A stretch of 60,752 nt of DNA from positions 1,234,346 through 1,295,097 of the forward strand of contig JAMPER010000001.1 in assembly GCA_023664945.1 (NCBI GenBank). The letters run 5' to 3'. A model generated the notes under the pieces. The model worked only from the letters and a program-made list of their open reading frames with translations. It had not been told where the DNA came from and did no database searches. The position numbers and the translations under genes are program-made. Numbering within the stretch: position 1 is the first letter of the stretch; every line of letters begins with the position of its first letter. This stretch comes from Alistipes senegalensis. GTDB lineage: Bacteria > Pseudomonadota > Gammaproteobacteria > Burkholderiales > Burkholderiaceae_D. Positions 26,351-34,307 of the stretch are shown here, piece by piece.

Positions 26351-27280
26351 TCAGTCCTCCATCAGGGCACGCACATGCGCTGCCGAGCCGGTAGCCAAAC
26401 CGTCAAGACTGTAGCCGCCCTCAAGAACCGATACAATTTTGCCCTCACAGCAGTCATTGGCAATTTTTACCAGCTCCCGGGTAATCCAGTAATAATCATC
26501 ATCCGTAAAATTCAGTCCGCCCAGCGGATCTTTCTGGTGCGCGTCAAAACCGGTTGACATCATCAGCAAAGAAGGCCGGAACCGGCGCACGGCAGGCAGC
26601 ATTTCCGCCTCCATCCTCGAGCGGAAAACCGCCGAATTGCACCCGCGCGACAACAGCACATTCACCACATTATTATCAATGCCCGTCTCATAACGCGCCC
26701 CGGTTCCCGGATAAAAAGGCGACTGATGGCAGGAACCGTAAAAAACATTCGGCTTGTAATAAAAAGCATCCTGCGTCCCGTTGCCGTGGTGAACATCAAT
26801 ATCCACAATCGCCACCTTCGGCACCTTGAGCGTCTCGGCAGCATAAGCCGCAGCAATGGCTGCCTGGTTGAAAATACTGAACCCCATCGCCCTGTCCGGC
26901 TCGGCATGGTGCCCGCAAGGCCGCGTTGCGCAAAACACCCGCTTCACCTCTCCCTTAAGCACATCCTCCACCCCGGCGCAGGCAGCTCCCACACAGGCCA
27001 GTATGGCATTCCACGTGCCGGGCGACATTACCGTATCTCCGCCATCCAGCGGCACATAACCGCTCTTTGGCCGCATCCGCTCTATCCGGTCCACAAATTC
27101 CGTGGTATGCACCAAAAGCAGCTGCTCGCGCGTCCCCAAAGGGGCATCCTTCCACTCCACCCCCTTAAACTCCGGCGCGCGCAACGCCCGGCGCACCGCT
27201 GTCAGCCGTTCAGGACATTCCGGATGCGTAGGGCCGGGATGATGTTCAAGGCAATAATCCGAGGTATAAATCCGGAGCAT
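26351..27280 (-). CDS. Histone deacetylase-family (acetoin utilisation-like) amidohydrolase
   Basis: A 309-residue zinc-dependent deacetylase of the class II HDAC/AcuC/APAH fold. The active site is complete: H124-H125 (CGHH), zinc ligands D162 and H164 (DIDVHHGNGT) and D246 (GFDAH), and the catalytic Tyr in EGGYSLDG. Bacterial members deacetylate polyamines, proteins or small amides; the substrate here cannot be told. It starts after an AAGGAG site. It lies between rpsU and sodB, all on the minus strand, but 120-180-base gaps suggest independent transcription. Confidence 0.92.
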   Translation of the reverse strand: MLRIYTSDYCLEHHPGPTHPECPERLTAVRRALRAPEFKGVEWKDAPLGTREQLLLVHTTEFVDRIERMRPKSGYVPLDGGDTVMSPGTWNAILACVGAACAGVEDVLKGEVKRVFCATRPCGHHAEPDRAMGFSIFNQAAIAAAYAAETLKVPKVAIVDIDVHHGNGTQDAFYYKPNVFYGSCHQSPFYPGTGARYETGIDNNVVNVLLSRGCNSAVFRSRMEAEMLPAVRRFRPSLLMMSTGFDAHQKDPLGGLNFTDDDYYWITRELVKIANDCCEGKIVSVLEGGYSLDGLATGSAAHVRALMED

Positions 27281-27460
27281 ATCGGCAAACTCCTTCCGGT
27301 AAAAAAACAGGCGAAATCCCCGCTAGGGGAAACAGCAAAACCCGCGCCATTGGCACAGTCTCAGCCCGATTTTATCCTATTAGCGCCATCCTGCGGAAAA
27401 AAGCCTGCCCGGTGAAGGGAACAGCAAGCCATCCCTCCACCGGCCGGCGGCACCCCGCCT

Positions 27461-28039
27461 TCAGGCATTGTTTTTCGCAACAAACTCCCAGTTCACCAGC
27501 TCCCAGAAAGCCGCCAGAAACTTCGCGCGTGCATTGCGGTAATCAATATAATAGGCATGCTCCCACACATCGCAGGTAAGCAAAGGCCTGTCGGAACCGG
27601 CAAGCGGCGTCCCGGCATTGGAAGTATTCACAATATCCAGCGTCCCGTCCGGTTTTTTCACCAGCCATGTCCAGCCGGAACCAAAATTGCCAAGTGCGCT
27701 TTGCGTGAACGCTTCCCTGAAACGTTCAAACGATCCCCACTTTGCCTTGATATCTTCGGCCAGCTTGCCAGACGGCTCGCCGCCGCCCTGGGGTTTCAGG
27801 CACTGCCAGAAAAACGTATGGTTCCATACCTGCGCGGCATTATTGAAAATGCCGCCTGATGACTTTTTAATAATCTCCTCAAGCGAAGCCTGCGCAAATT
27901 CGCTGTCCTTGATCTGGTTATTGAGATTCGTCACATAGGTCTGGTGATGCTTGCCATAGTGAAACTCCAGCGTTTCGCGGGAAATATGCGGCTCCAGCCC
28001 GTTCAGGGGATAAGGGAGGGGAGGCAGTTGGTGTTCCAT
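27461..28039 (-). CDS. sodB: Superoxide dismutase [Fe]
   Basis: A 192-residue Fe/Mn-type superoxide dismutase, cytoplasmic with no signal peptide. Metal ligands are H27 (FHYGKHH), the His in QVWNHTFFW and Asp and His in [11 protein letters not shown]. The Gln in [11 protein letters not shown] is characteristic of the iron form. It converts superoxide to hydrogen peroxide and oxygen, useful for a strict or near-anaerobe meeting air. An AAGGAAAGGA ribosome binding site precedes the ATG and a TATAAT -10 lies on the minus strand at 28079-28084. Confidence 0.95.
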   Translation of the reverse strand: MEHQLPPLPYPLNGLEPHISRETLEFHYGKHHQTYVTNLNNQIKDSEFAQASLEEIIKKSSGGIFNNAAQVWNHTFFWQCLKPQGGGEPSGKLAEDIKAKWGSFERFREAFTQSALGNFGSGWTWLVKKPDGTLDIVNTSNAGTPLAGSDRPLLTCDVWEHAYYIDYRNARAKFLAAFWELVNWEFVAKNNA

Positions 28040-28324
28040 GCGTATTCCTTTCCTTGAAAAACATCACAATATAAAAACATTATAAGGGGAAGCCGGCATT
28101 TATGCCCCATGCCGCAGCAACCGTATTATTCGCTGCCTGGCCTCACCGGTTGCCTCGCCTTCTGCTTCCTGCCTTTTGCCTTCGTTTTACAAAAGCGCCC
28201 TCATCCTTGCTGGACAATTGGCCCAAGCGCCCCAATAATAGAAAATGCTTCTTTATATTTATTATTCCGTCCATTTTGCACACAGCATAATGCCACAAAA
28301 CCCAACATACCATCCCGGAGCATA

Positions 28325-29320
28325 ATGCCATCACAAGACTCTGAACAAACTGCCGGCAGCGAAGAACATACACCCCGGGACTACGCTGCCCTGCTCGCCC
28401 AACTGGAAGAAACCCGGCGGCGCCTGCGCTTCTTTGAAACCCTCATCGATGAATTGCCCAACCCCATCTTCGCCAAAAACAAAGAGGCCCGTTTTTGCCT
28501 TTTCAACAAAGCCTATGAAAAATTTTTCCATATCCGCCGGGAAGACCTGCTAAACCTGACCGCACTGGATCTGGATTACCTGAAACAGGAAGTCCGGGAA
28601 AAATACCAGCGTGAAGATATGGCCGCCATCCAGAGCGGCAGCGAAATTCACTACGAAACAACCTACCAGACTGAAGACGGGAACCGCTGCGCACTTTACT
28701 GGAGCAAGGGCATTGCCATACCAGATTCAGGCGAAAAAGGGCTGATAGGAACCATCGTTGATATCTCATCCCAGAAATTTCTGGAAAATGAACTGAACAA
28801 CAACATCAAAAAACTGGAATCCGCCCATAAAGAACTGCAACGCATCAGCCAAACAGACGAACTGACCCAGCTGCCCAACCGGCGTTTTTTCAATACCCGC
28901 CTGCTGGAAAGCATTGCGCTCGGCAACCGCCATGCACAGCCGTTTTGCCTGCTCATGGCCGACCTTGACCATTTCAAAAGCATCAATGACCGTTTCGGCC
29001 ATGATGAAGGAGACGCCACATTAAAAGGCTTTGCCGATATCCTGCGCCGGACCTGCCGCTACGAAGATGTGGCAGCCCGGTTTGGCGGCGAGGAATTCAT
29101 GCTGTTGCTGCCCCTCACCCGGCATAGCGAAGCCCGTATCATGGCAGAACGCATCCGCCAGGCCACAAAAAAATATCTCCTGCCCGACAAAAGCAGCCTG
29201 ACAGTCAGCATCGGCGTCACCGAATTCCGGCGCGGCGACACGCCGGACGACATCAGGAAAAGAGTCGATGCAGCCCTGTACCAGGCCAAAGAAAACGGGC
29301 GCGACCAGGTTGCCGGATAA
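28325..29320 (+). CDS. PAS-GGDEF diguanylate cyclase
   Basis: A 331-residue sensor-output protein. A short N-terminal helix (about 17-40) leads to a PAS domain (about 35-150), a linking coiled coil (about 150-175), then the GGDEF domain. The active site is GGEEF (254-258) and the inhibitory I-site RxxD is RYED (245-248), five residues before it, so it should make cyclic di-GMP and be feedback inhibited. No membrane segment is present, so the PAS ligand is cytoplasmic. The start ATG has GGAG just upstream; the long in-frame extension before it is not PAS-like. It has no partner gene. Confidence 0.9.
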   Translation: MPSQDSEQTAGSEEHTPRDYAALLAQLEETRRRLRFFETLIDELPNPIFAKNKEARFCLFNKAYEKFFHIRREDLLNLTALDLDYLKQEVREKYQREDMAAIQSGSEIHYETTYQTEDGNRCALYWSKGIAIPDSGEKGLIGTIVDISSQKFLENELNNNIKKLESAHKELQRISQTDELTQLPNRRFFNTRLLESIALGNRHAQPFCLLMADLDHFKSINDRFGHDEGDATLKGFADILRRTCRYEDVAARFGGEEFMLLLPLTRHSEARIMAERIRQATKKYLLPDKSSLTVSIGVTEFRRGDTPDDIRKRVDAALYQAKENGRDQVAG

Positions 29321-29472
29321 CGCGCAAAAAAGACGGCACTGCCAATCATGATAAAAATAGCGGCGCAAACAGAAAAAATACACCAGGCCGGTCCGGCTGA
29401 TATCCTCCTTTTGCCCCATCGGCCAGCAAATCAACCTCCAGAAAACACACTGGCAAAAAACCGGGAGAATCC

Positions 29473-29658
29473 ATGAGCAACTGGGATATGTGCTTTTACT
29501 GCAAAATAAAAAACTGCTCGCTCGAAGACTGCCCCCACCGAGACAGGGGCAGGCTCGAAAGGAGAACAGCCAATAAACCGTCAACGCCAAACCCCTCCGG
29601 CTCCAACGCCCCCCAGGAACCAGCGCCTATGCCGTCCGGTAAACATACCCTCCTGTAA
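29473..29658 (+). CDS. Small Cys-rich protein, possible zinc-binding
   Basis: A 61-residue protein with four Cys near the start (C7, C10, C15, C20) plus H22, spaced C-x2-C-x4-C-x4-C-x-H, and a basic, Pro/Ser-rich tail. The pattern suggests a small zinc knuckle. A GGGAG element lies five bases before the ATG, which supports translation. It is 123 bases upstream of the HrgA-like gene in the same direction, so the two could be cotranscribed. No homologue is recognised; function unknown. Confidence 0.5.
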   Translation: MSNWDMCFYCKIKNCSLEDCPHRDRGRLERRTANKPSTPNPSGSNAPQEPAPMPSGKHTLL

Positions 29659-29781
29659 AAGACGGGATCCGGCATTGGGCGCGACCTCCCAAAATATCTT
29701 CACCTTATCAAAAACATCGGTTCAAACACCTTCTCTTGCACCGTTCCCCTTCAACAGGTCTTACCCATTTGGAATAACAAC

Positions 29782-30714
29782 ATGGCATTAAACCTGAGAC
29801 AAACTGTCATTGATATTCTCAAAAGCCGTCCCAACCAGCTCTATACAGCACGGCAATTGGCTCTTCATATTTTTGACAGCAAAAAAGAAGAATGCCTGGC
29901 AAAAATGGAAAGAAGCAAGGCCACCATCATCCCCATTGACACAGAAGAAGCCTTGCTTAACCAGCTTGTGGCAGAAATAGGATCAAGCAAAAACCGTATT
30001 TTGCAGTTATCGCCCAACATAAAGATAACGGCAGAGCGCCCAAGAAAATACTACTACTCGGAAAAATCCGATGCCCAGGAAATCAGGGATGCAGAAACAT
30101 CCTCCCAAACACACGGGCGTCCTGAACATCATTCCTATCCCCTGCTTTGCGAATATCTGTATAACGAACTTAACATCTATCCCAAGCGGATTGATGAAAA
30201 GCGATCCGCCAACTTAAGAGGAAATAATGGCAACAAATGGCTTCACCCGGATATCGTTGGACTAAAAAACCTTTCAGACGGCTGGGATAAAGACGTTATA
30301 ACATGTGCAGACAAACATGCCTTCGACAAGACCTCTTTATGGTCTTTTGAAGTCAAAATTAAAATCAACCTCTCAAACGTAAGAGAATACTTCTTCCAGA
30401 CAGTTTCCAACTCCAGCTGGGCCAACCATTCCTACCTTGTTGCCCAAACCATAGACGACAGGGCAATGGATGAATTGCGTATTTTATGCGGCGGCCACAA
30501 CATCGGCCTTATCCAGTTAAACAGTGAAAATCCTTCCGAAAGCCAGATTTTGATACCTGCAATGGAAAAGAAACAACTGGACTGGAACATGATCAACCGC
30601 ATCACAACAGAAAATCCGGATTTCAAAGAATTTATCAACCGGGTTACCGAATTCTACCAAACAGGAAAAATCAAAAAGCACGAGTGGCATATTCCTGAAA
30701 AAATAAAAGACTGA
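29782..30714 (+). CDS. HrgA/COG2958-like protein with wHTH and PD-(D/E)XK-type domain
   Basis: A 310-residue protein. Residues 1-60 resemble a winged-helix HARE-HTH (LRQTVIDILKSRPNQLYTARQLA). The second half has the PD-(D/E)XK nuclease signature: P156-D157 (LHPDIVG) and E190-V-K192 (SFEVK), preceded by a Glu-bearing helix. Overall it matches the COG2958/HrgA family, first noted in place of a restriction gene in Helicobacter pylori, e.g. the conserved KRIDEKRS, NKWLHPD and VSNSSWAN stretches. A DNA endonuclease or restriction-like role is likely but unproven. Codon and base use is a little more AT-rich than the flanking core. No methyltransferase is adjacent. Confidence 0.75.
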   Translation: MALNLRQTVIDILKSRPNQLYTARQLALHIFDSKKEECLAKMERSKATIIPIDTEEALLNQLVAEIGSSKNRILQLSPNIKITAERPRKYYYSEKSDAQEIRDAETSSQTHGRPEHHSYPLLCEYLYNELNIYPKRIDEKRSANLRGNNGNKWLHPDIVGLKNLSDGWDKDVITCADKHAFDKTSLWSFEVKIKINLSNVREYFFQTVSNSSWANHSYLVAQTIDDRAMDELRILCGGHNIGLIQLNSENPSESQILIPAMEKKQLDWNMINRITTENPDFKEFINRVTEFYQTGKIKKHEWHIPEKIKD

Positions 30715-30805
30715 AACAAAACAGTAACTGCCAGCCTGGATAACTTGTTGTCTTGATGCAGATTCGATAATGTTCAAACTGAATGTGTCCTGATAGGACA
30801 GGATA

Positions 30806-32107
30806 TCACTTCACATCCGAACCATCCCGGTTTTCAAGCTCGGCAAACTTGGCCGCCATCGTCGGGTTGCCTCGCGTCAGCTTCTTGATCGTCACATCCT
30901 GCGCCTTGTCATTGGCAAGCCGCAGGTTCCTGTCCGCCCCCAGCAAGGCATCCTTCGTTTTCTGCAAGTGGTCAATGGACTTGTCAATTTCATCAATCGC
31001 TTTCTGGAAATGCCTAGAAGCCAGACCATAATTTTTTGAAAAGGCCGTCTTGAACGTCTCAAGCTGTTCTTCAAATTTCGCAATATCCACATTCTGCGCC
31101 TTCACCAGCGCCAGTTCCGATTTGTACTGGAGCGCATTCATCGCCGCATTGCGAAGCAGCGTAATGATGGGAATAAAAAACTGCGGGCGGATAACATACA
31201 TCTTCGGATAACGGTGGAAAACATCCACAATCCCGCTGTTATACAACTCACTGTTTGGCTCAAGCAAAGAAACCAGCACCGCATATTCACATCCCTTTTC
31301 CATGCGGTCTTTATCCAGCTCCTTCAGGAAATCCTCATTCTTCTTCTTGGTCGCCGTCTCGTCATTTTCATTTTTCATCTCGAACATAATCGAGACAATC
31401 TCGGTGCCGGCCTCATCCACATCGCGGAAAATGTAATCCCCCTTGCTGCCACTCCGGGCATCATTATCCTTTTCAAAATATGCCCGCGGAAACGCCGTCG
31501 CACGAATCCGGTTGAATTCCGTCTCGCAATGCTGCTCAAGCGTTTCCCCCACCATCTTGGTTGAAAGCCGTGCCTTCATATCCCGAAGGCGTAAAATCGC
31601 GTCATCACGGTCCTTTATCTGAGCCTCATACCGTTCCTTCAGCGATTTCTCGGCCAGCGCTTTTTCAATCCTTGCCAGCTCCAGGCCGCTTTTCAACTCA
31701 TCGCGCTCCTTTTCAACCGCGCTCACCGCCTCGGCCACCGCCAGCCTTTGCGCCATGCCGCCCGCGTCCAGCTTTGCCTTCAGCGCCTGAATCTCGGCCT
31801 CTTTTGCGGAAGCAACTTTTTGCAGCTCGCTCTTGAACCTGGCATCCGCCAACCGGGAAGCATCCTCCTGCTGGCGCTTTGCCTGCCCAAGCTGGTGCAA
31901 AAGCATATCGCGTTCCTTTTCAACCGCACTCACCGCCTCAGCCACTGCCAGCCTGACAGTACTTTGCTTGTCCCTTTCCGCCAGCTCAAGCCGCTCATGC
32001 AGCTGCTTCTCAAAATCACCGTCCCGAACCTGCTTCAGAATATCCGCATAACCAGCCTCATCCACCTTGAAAACCTTTTTGCAGTGCGGGCAAATAATTT
32101 CATGCAT
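30806..32107 (-). CDS. DUF2130 coiled-coil protein
   Basis: A 433-residue protein. An N-terminal zinc-ribbon-like CPHCKKVF (about 6-13) is followed by a long coiled coil (about 25-185) and the DUF2130 C-terminal domain (about 185-420) with KGDYIFR...IMFEMKNEN. The D-then-E-x-K arrangement suggests a PD-(D/E)XK-like fold, which I infer rather than know. The coiled coil contains a 16-residue sequence twice ([16 protein letters not shown], 69 residues apart). The second ATG is preferred because AGGA then lies eight bases upstream. It converges with the HrgA-like gene. Confidence 0.8.
   Translation of the reverse strand: MHEIICPHCKKVFKVDEAGYADILKQVRDGDFEKQLHERLELAERDKQSTVRLAVAEAVSAVEKERDMLLHQLGQAKRQQEDASRLADARFKSELQKVASAKEAEIQALKAKLDAGGMAQRLAVAEAVSAVEKERDELKSGLELARIEKALAEKSLKERYEAQIKDRDDAILRLRDMKARLSTKMVGETLEQHCETEFNRIRATAFPRAYFEKDNDARSGSKGDYIFRDVDEAGTEIVSIMFEMKNENDETATKKKNEDFLKELDKDRMEKGCEYAVLVSLLEPNSELYNSGIVDVFHRYPKMYVIRPQFFIPIITLLRNAAMNALQYKSELALVKAQNVDIAKFEEQLETFKTAFSKNYGLASRHFQKAIDEIDKSIDHLQKTKDALLGADRNLRLANDKAQDVTIKKLTRGNPTMAAKFAELENRDGSDVK
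31700..31747 (-). repeat. Internal coding repeat, copy 2
   Basis: A 48-base unit encoding [16 protein letters not shown], the same peptide as the copy at 31907-31954. The two copies differ at four bases, all synonymous. The spacing of 207 bases equals 69 codons. Confidence 0.85.
31907..31954 (-). repeat. Internal coding repeat, copy 1
   Basis: Partner of the unit at 31700-31747 inside the DUF2130 gene. Forty-four of 48 bases are identical and the encoded 16 residues are identical. Confidence 0.85.
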
Positions 32108-32113
32108 AATCAT

Positions 32114-32623
32114 TGTCCTTTTGGGAATGCAGGATAAAAAGAAAAAGCGCGTGCTGCGCCGGTCCAGACAAAAACAGAAAGCGTAAAATTATAGCACCAG
32201 CCCTCTGGCAGCCCGCCATAGACTGCACAGCGGTAATCTTCGCGGCAATACCCTTGCGTTCCTGCTCTTCCCAATAATCTGGCAACAGATAACATTCCGG
32301 TTCTCTATAAAGCGTATTCCAATTTTTTGCCCGGCATTTTCCAGGTGCCAGCATGGCAATCCTGCCTTGCAGAAACACCAATAACCGTTTGCCAGGTATA
32401 TCGATCCCGCCGGATTTTCCTTGCAGCAAATTGTGCCGATTTTTATTCCCGGCTGTAGAAAGTCAAACGGTTTGATTATTTCGGGTAATAGCTTTTAAGC
32501 TCACCAAAGCTATCCACCAACCAGTCTCATAATATATTTAATATTTATCGCACAAACAACTTTACCTATGAAGAGGAAGGATTGGGACGCCATGTCAGGG
32601 CATTGCGTCGGTTTCATATCAAT
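32114..32623. other. Intergenic region upstream of the DUF2130 gene
   Basis: No gene is convincing in this stretch of about 500 bases. Minus-strand frames of up to 109 codons are open at 32100-32429, but they overlap each other, lack ribosome binding sites and match nothing I know. A TG-extended -10 (TGCTATAAT, minus) at about 32188-32196 is a plausible DUF2130 promoter, giving a leader of about 75 bases. The part after 32430 is AT-rich. Confidence 0.4.
32188..32196 (-). promoter_or_regulatory. Extended -10 box for the DUF2130 gene
   Basis: On the minus strand TGCTATAAT, an extended -10. No strong -35 is seen, as is common with extended -10 promoters. Confidence 0.45.
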
Positions 32624-32646
32624 AAAAAAAGCCAAATTTATTTGGC
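32624..32646 (-). terminator. Terminator of the secreted monooxygenase-like gene
   Basis: The stem GCCAAAT / ATTTGGC with a TT loop is followed on the minus strand by T7. The stop codon of the gene lies inside the hairpin, so the terminator follows the coding sequence with no gap. Confidence 0.85.
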
Positions 32647-33066
32647 CTTTTTGAATATTTTATTAAAATTTTCAGGGCAAAGTTGATATGTATCAACCAA
32701 ATCAAGATTTTTAACCATATGCATGGTACCCTCTTTATATTTTTTAAAATGAAGGGAAGCTATATGGTTTTTGTACGCTTCTTCGTTTCTATATATTTCT
32801 AAAATTCTGATTTTATTATTATCTTTAATTACCATCATCGGATATATTGAAATAACATCCTTTTCTTTTTCAACAGAGTCCTTTGCGACTTCTTTTGCAT
32901 AATTCAAATACTCCTCCAAATATTCGGAATGAACCTCAACTTCAGATATTCTTATAATCATTCCGTTATTATCATCTTGAATTGAATCTTGTGCCAAAAC
33001 AGGAGTTCCTCCGATAAAAATTGACGTTATTAATATTCGCAAAAAACGTATCGTAATATTTTTCAT
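32638..33066 (-). CDS. Secreted antibiotic biosynthesis monooxygenase-like (ABM) domain protein
   Basis: A 142-residue protein. A signal peptide covers residues 1-25 (IRFLRILITSIFIGG, cleaved after VLA). The mature part is a single ABM/YgiN-like ferredoxin fold: IIRISEVEVHSEYLEEYLNY, then VISIYPMMVIKDNNKIRILEIYRNEEAYKNH-type sequence ending TYQLCPENFN. ABM proteins are usually cytoplasmic, so an exported form is unusual. An AAGG site lies seven bases before the ATG. The gene is visibly more AT-rich than its neighbours, which suggests acquisition. Function not known. Confidence 0.72.
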   Translation of the reverse strand: MKNITIRFLRILITSIFIGGTPVLAQDSIQDDNNGMIIRISEVEVHSEYLEEYLNYAKEVAKDSVEKEKDVISIYPMMVIKDNNKIRILEIYRNEEAYKNHIASLHFKKYKEGTMHMVKNLDLVDTYQLCPENFNKIFKKAK

Positions 33067-33286
33067 GGTAAAACCTTTGTCCCAAGTCGCGCACAAATAA
33101 AATGGAGAACCATTTTGATAACTTTCAAAACAGGCATGGCCCAAAATAACGTGCCCAAATACAATGCTATGCTTGTTTTAAAAACCTTTTACCCGAAATA
33201 ATCGCGCCATCCGAGCCAATTAAAACACTCAATAAAGTACACCGGCAAAAACCGGATATTACCGGACTAAAAGACAAGGGAAATAA

Positions 33287-33360
33287 TGGAGGCTGGGGAC
33301 GGAATCGAACCGACGTAAACGGCTTTGCAGGCCGCGGCATAACCACTTTGCTACCCAGCC
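33287..33360 (-). tRNA. tRNA-Cys (GCA anticodon)
   Basis: A 74-base cloverleaf with encoded CCA: acceptor GGCTGGG / CCCAGCC, anticodon loop containing GCA and T-arm GTCGG-TTCGATT-CCGTC. It is the last of three tRNAs in this minus-strand cluster. Confidence 0.97.
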
Positions 33361-33372
33361 TTTGAAGATCGT

Positions 33373-33448
33373 TGGAGCGGGAGAAGGGTCTCGAACCCTC
33401 GACCTCAACCTTGGCAAGGTTGCGCTCTACCAACTGAGCTACTCCCGC
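33373..33448 (-). tRNA. tRNA-Gly (GCC anticodon), copy 2
   Basis: A 76-base tRNA, GCGGGAG acceptor with CTCCCGC and encoded CCA, anticodon GCC. It is identical to the copy 63 bases away, and both belong to the cluster after pgsA. Confidence 0.97.
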
Positions 33449-33511
33449 ATAATGGCTGATCCGGAAACCTCCGGTTCTGCCAGTTCAAACGTTGAAAAGG
33501 CACTGATACGC

Positions 33512-33587
33512 TGGAGCGGGAGAAGGGTCTCGAACCCTCGACCTCAACCTTGGCAAGGTTGCGCTCTACCAACTGAGCTACTCCCGC
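33512..33587 (-). tRNA. tRNA-Gly (GCC anticodon), copy 1
   Basis: Identical in sequence to the neighbouring tRNA-Gly. The anticodon GCC reads GGC and GGU. It lies about 57 bases beyond the pgsA stop and is probably cotranscribed with it, with the second copy and with tRNA-Cys. Confidence 0.97.
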
Positions 33588-33644
33588 AGCAGTAAAGGCA
33601 AGTATTGTAACACCTGGCTATTGCTTGTCAAGACCATTGCAACG

Positions 33645-34256
33645 CTAGCCGTCTTTTTCTTTCATCAGCGGCCATGCTTTTTTCAGATAATAAAGCATGG
33701 AAAGAATCGTCAGCGTTGCAGCAACAACCAACAGCCAGCTGCCGATAAGCCGGGTATCCAGCATATTCAGCAAACGGTCATAATACAGGAGCATGGGAAT
33801 AGCAATCATCTGTGCCGTTGTCTTGATTTTGCCGATAGAACTCACCGCAACCGATTGGGATTCCCCAATCCCTGCCATCCATTCACGCAAGGCAGAAATG
33901 GCAATTTCCCGCCCGATAATAATAAAGCCGAGAATGGCATGGACCCGTCCCAGCTGCACAAGAACCAGGAGTGCCCCCGCCACCATCAGCTTGTCAGCCA
34001 CCGGATCAAGAAAAGCGCCAAAGGCAGAAGTCTGGTTCCAGCGCCGGGCAAGATAACCGTCAAACCAGTCTGTAATGGAAGCAATGATAAAAATAATGGC
34101 AGCGCCCAGATTTTGCAGATCAGAAGACAGCCACCCATCCGGCAGGAAAAAAATGCCGACAACAAGGGGAATCATGGCCATCCTCAGCCATGTCAGGAAA
34201 ATAGGAACGTTAAACGGAATAACGCGTTTTTTTTCTATTTCACAAATACTTTGCAT
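33645..34256 (-). CDS. pgsA: CDP-diacylglycerol--glycerol-3-phosphate 3-phosphatidyltransferase
   Basis: Inner-membrane enzyme that makes phosphatidylglycerophosphate, the first committed step to phosphatidylglycerol and cardiolipin. The CDP-alcohol phosphotransferase motif is exact: D66-G67-x2-A70-R71-x8-G80-x3-D84-x3-D88. There are about five to six hydrophobic helices in 203 residues. The first about 12 residues are charged; no better start is seen. It is downstream of uvrC by 51 bases and upstream of tRNA-Gly, the usual Burkholderiales order. Confidence 0.95.
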   Translation of the reverse strand: MQSICEIEKKRVIPFNVPIFLTWLRMAMIPLVVGIFFLPDGWLSSDLQNLGAAIIFIIASITDWFDGYLARRWNQTSAFGAFLDPVADKLMVAGALLVLVQLGRVHAILGFIIIGREIAISALREWMAGIGESQSVAVSSIGKIKTTAQMIAIPMLLYYDRLLNMLDTRLIGSWLLVVAATLTILSMLYYLKKAWPLMKEKDG

Positions 34257-34307
34257 CTCAATGCCTGCCCAAACCCGTATTTTATGCCATATAACCCAAT
34301 TTTGGCG

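Noticed and set aside
31700-31954. CRISPR-like repeat
   Set aside because: Only two units, inside a coding sequence and in frame, with no spacer pattern.
32100-32429. 109-codon minus-strand frame upstream of the DUF2130 gene
   Set aside because: It overlaps another open frame, begins with TTG without a signal, contains the likely promoter and matches no family I know.
32569-32655. 28-codon plus-strand ORF starting MKRKDWDAMSGH
   Set aside because: It reads through the terminator of the convergent gene and has no other support.
33373-33587. Two identical tRNA-Gly genes as a possible attachment site or mobile-element scar
   Set aside because: Tandem tRNA-Gly copies are ordinary, there is no integrase nearby and the flanks match the usual Burkholderiales order.
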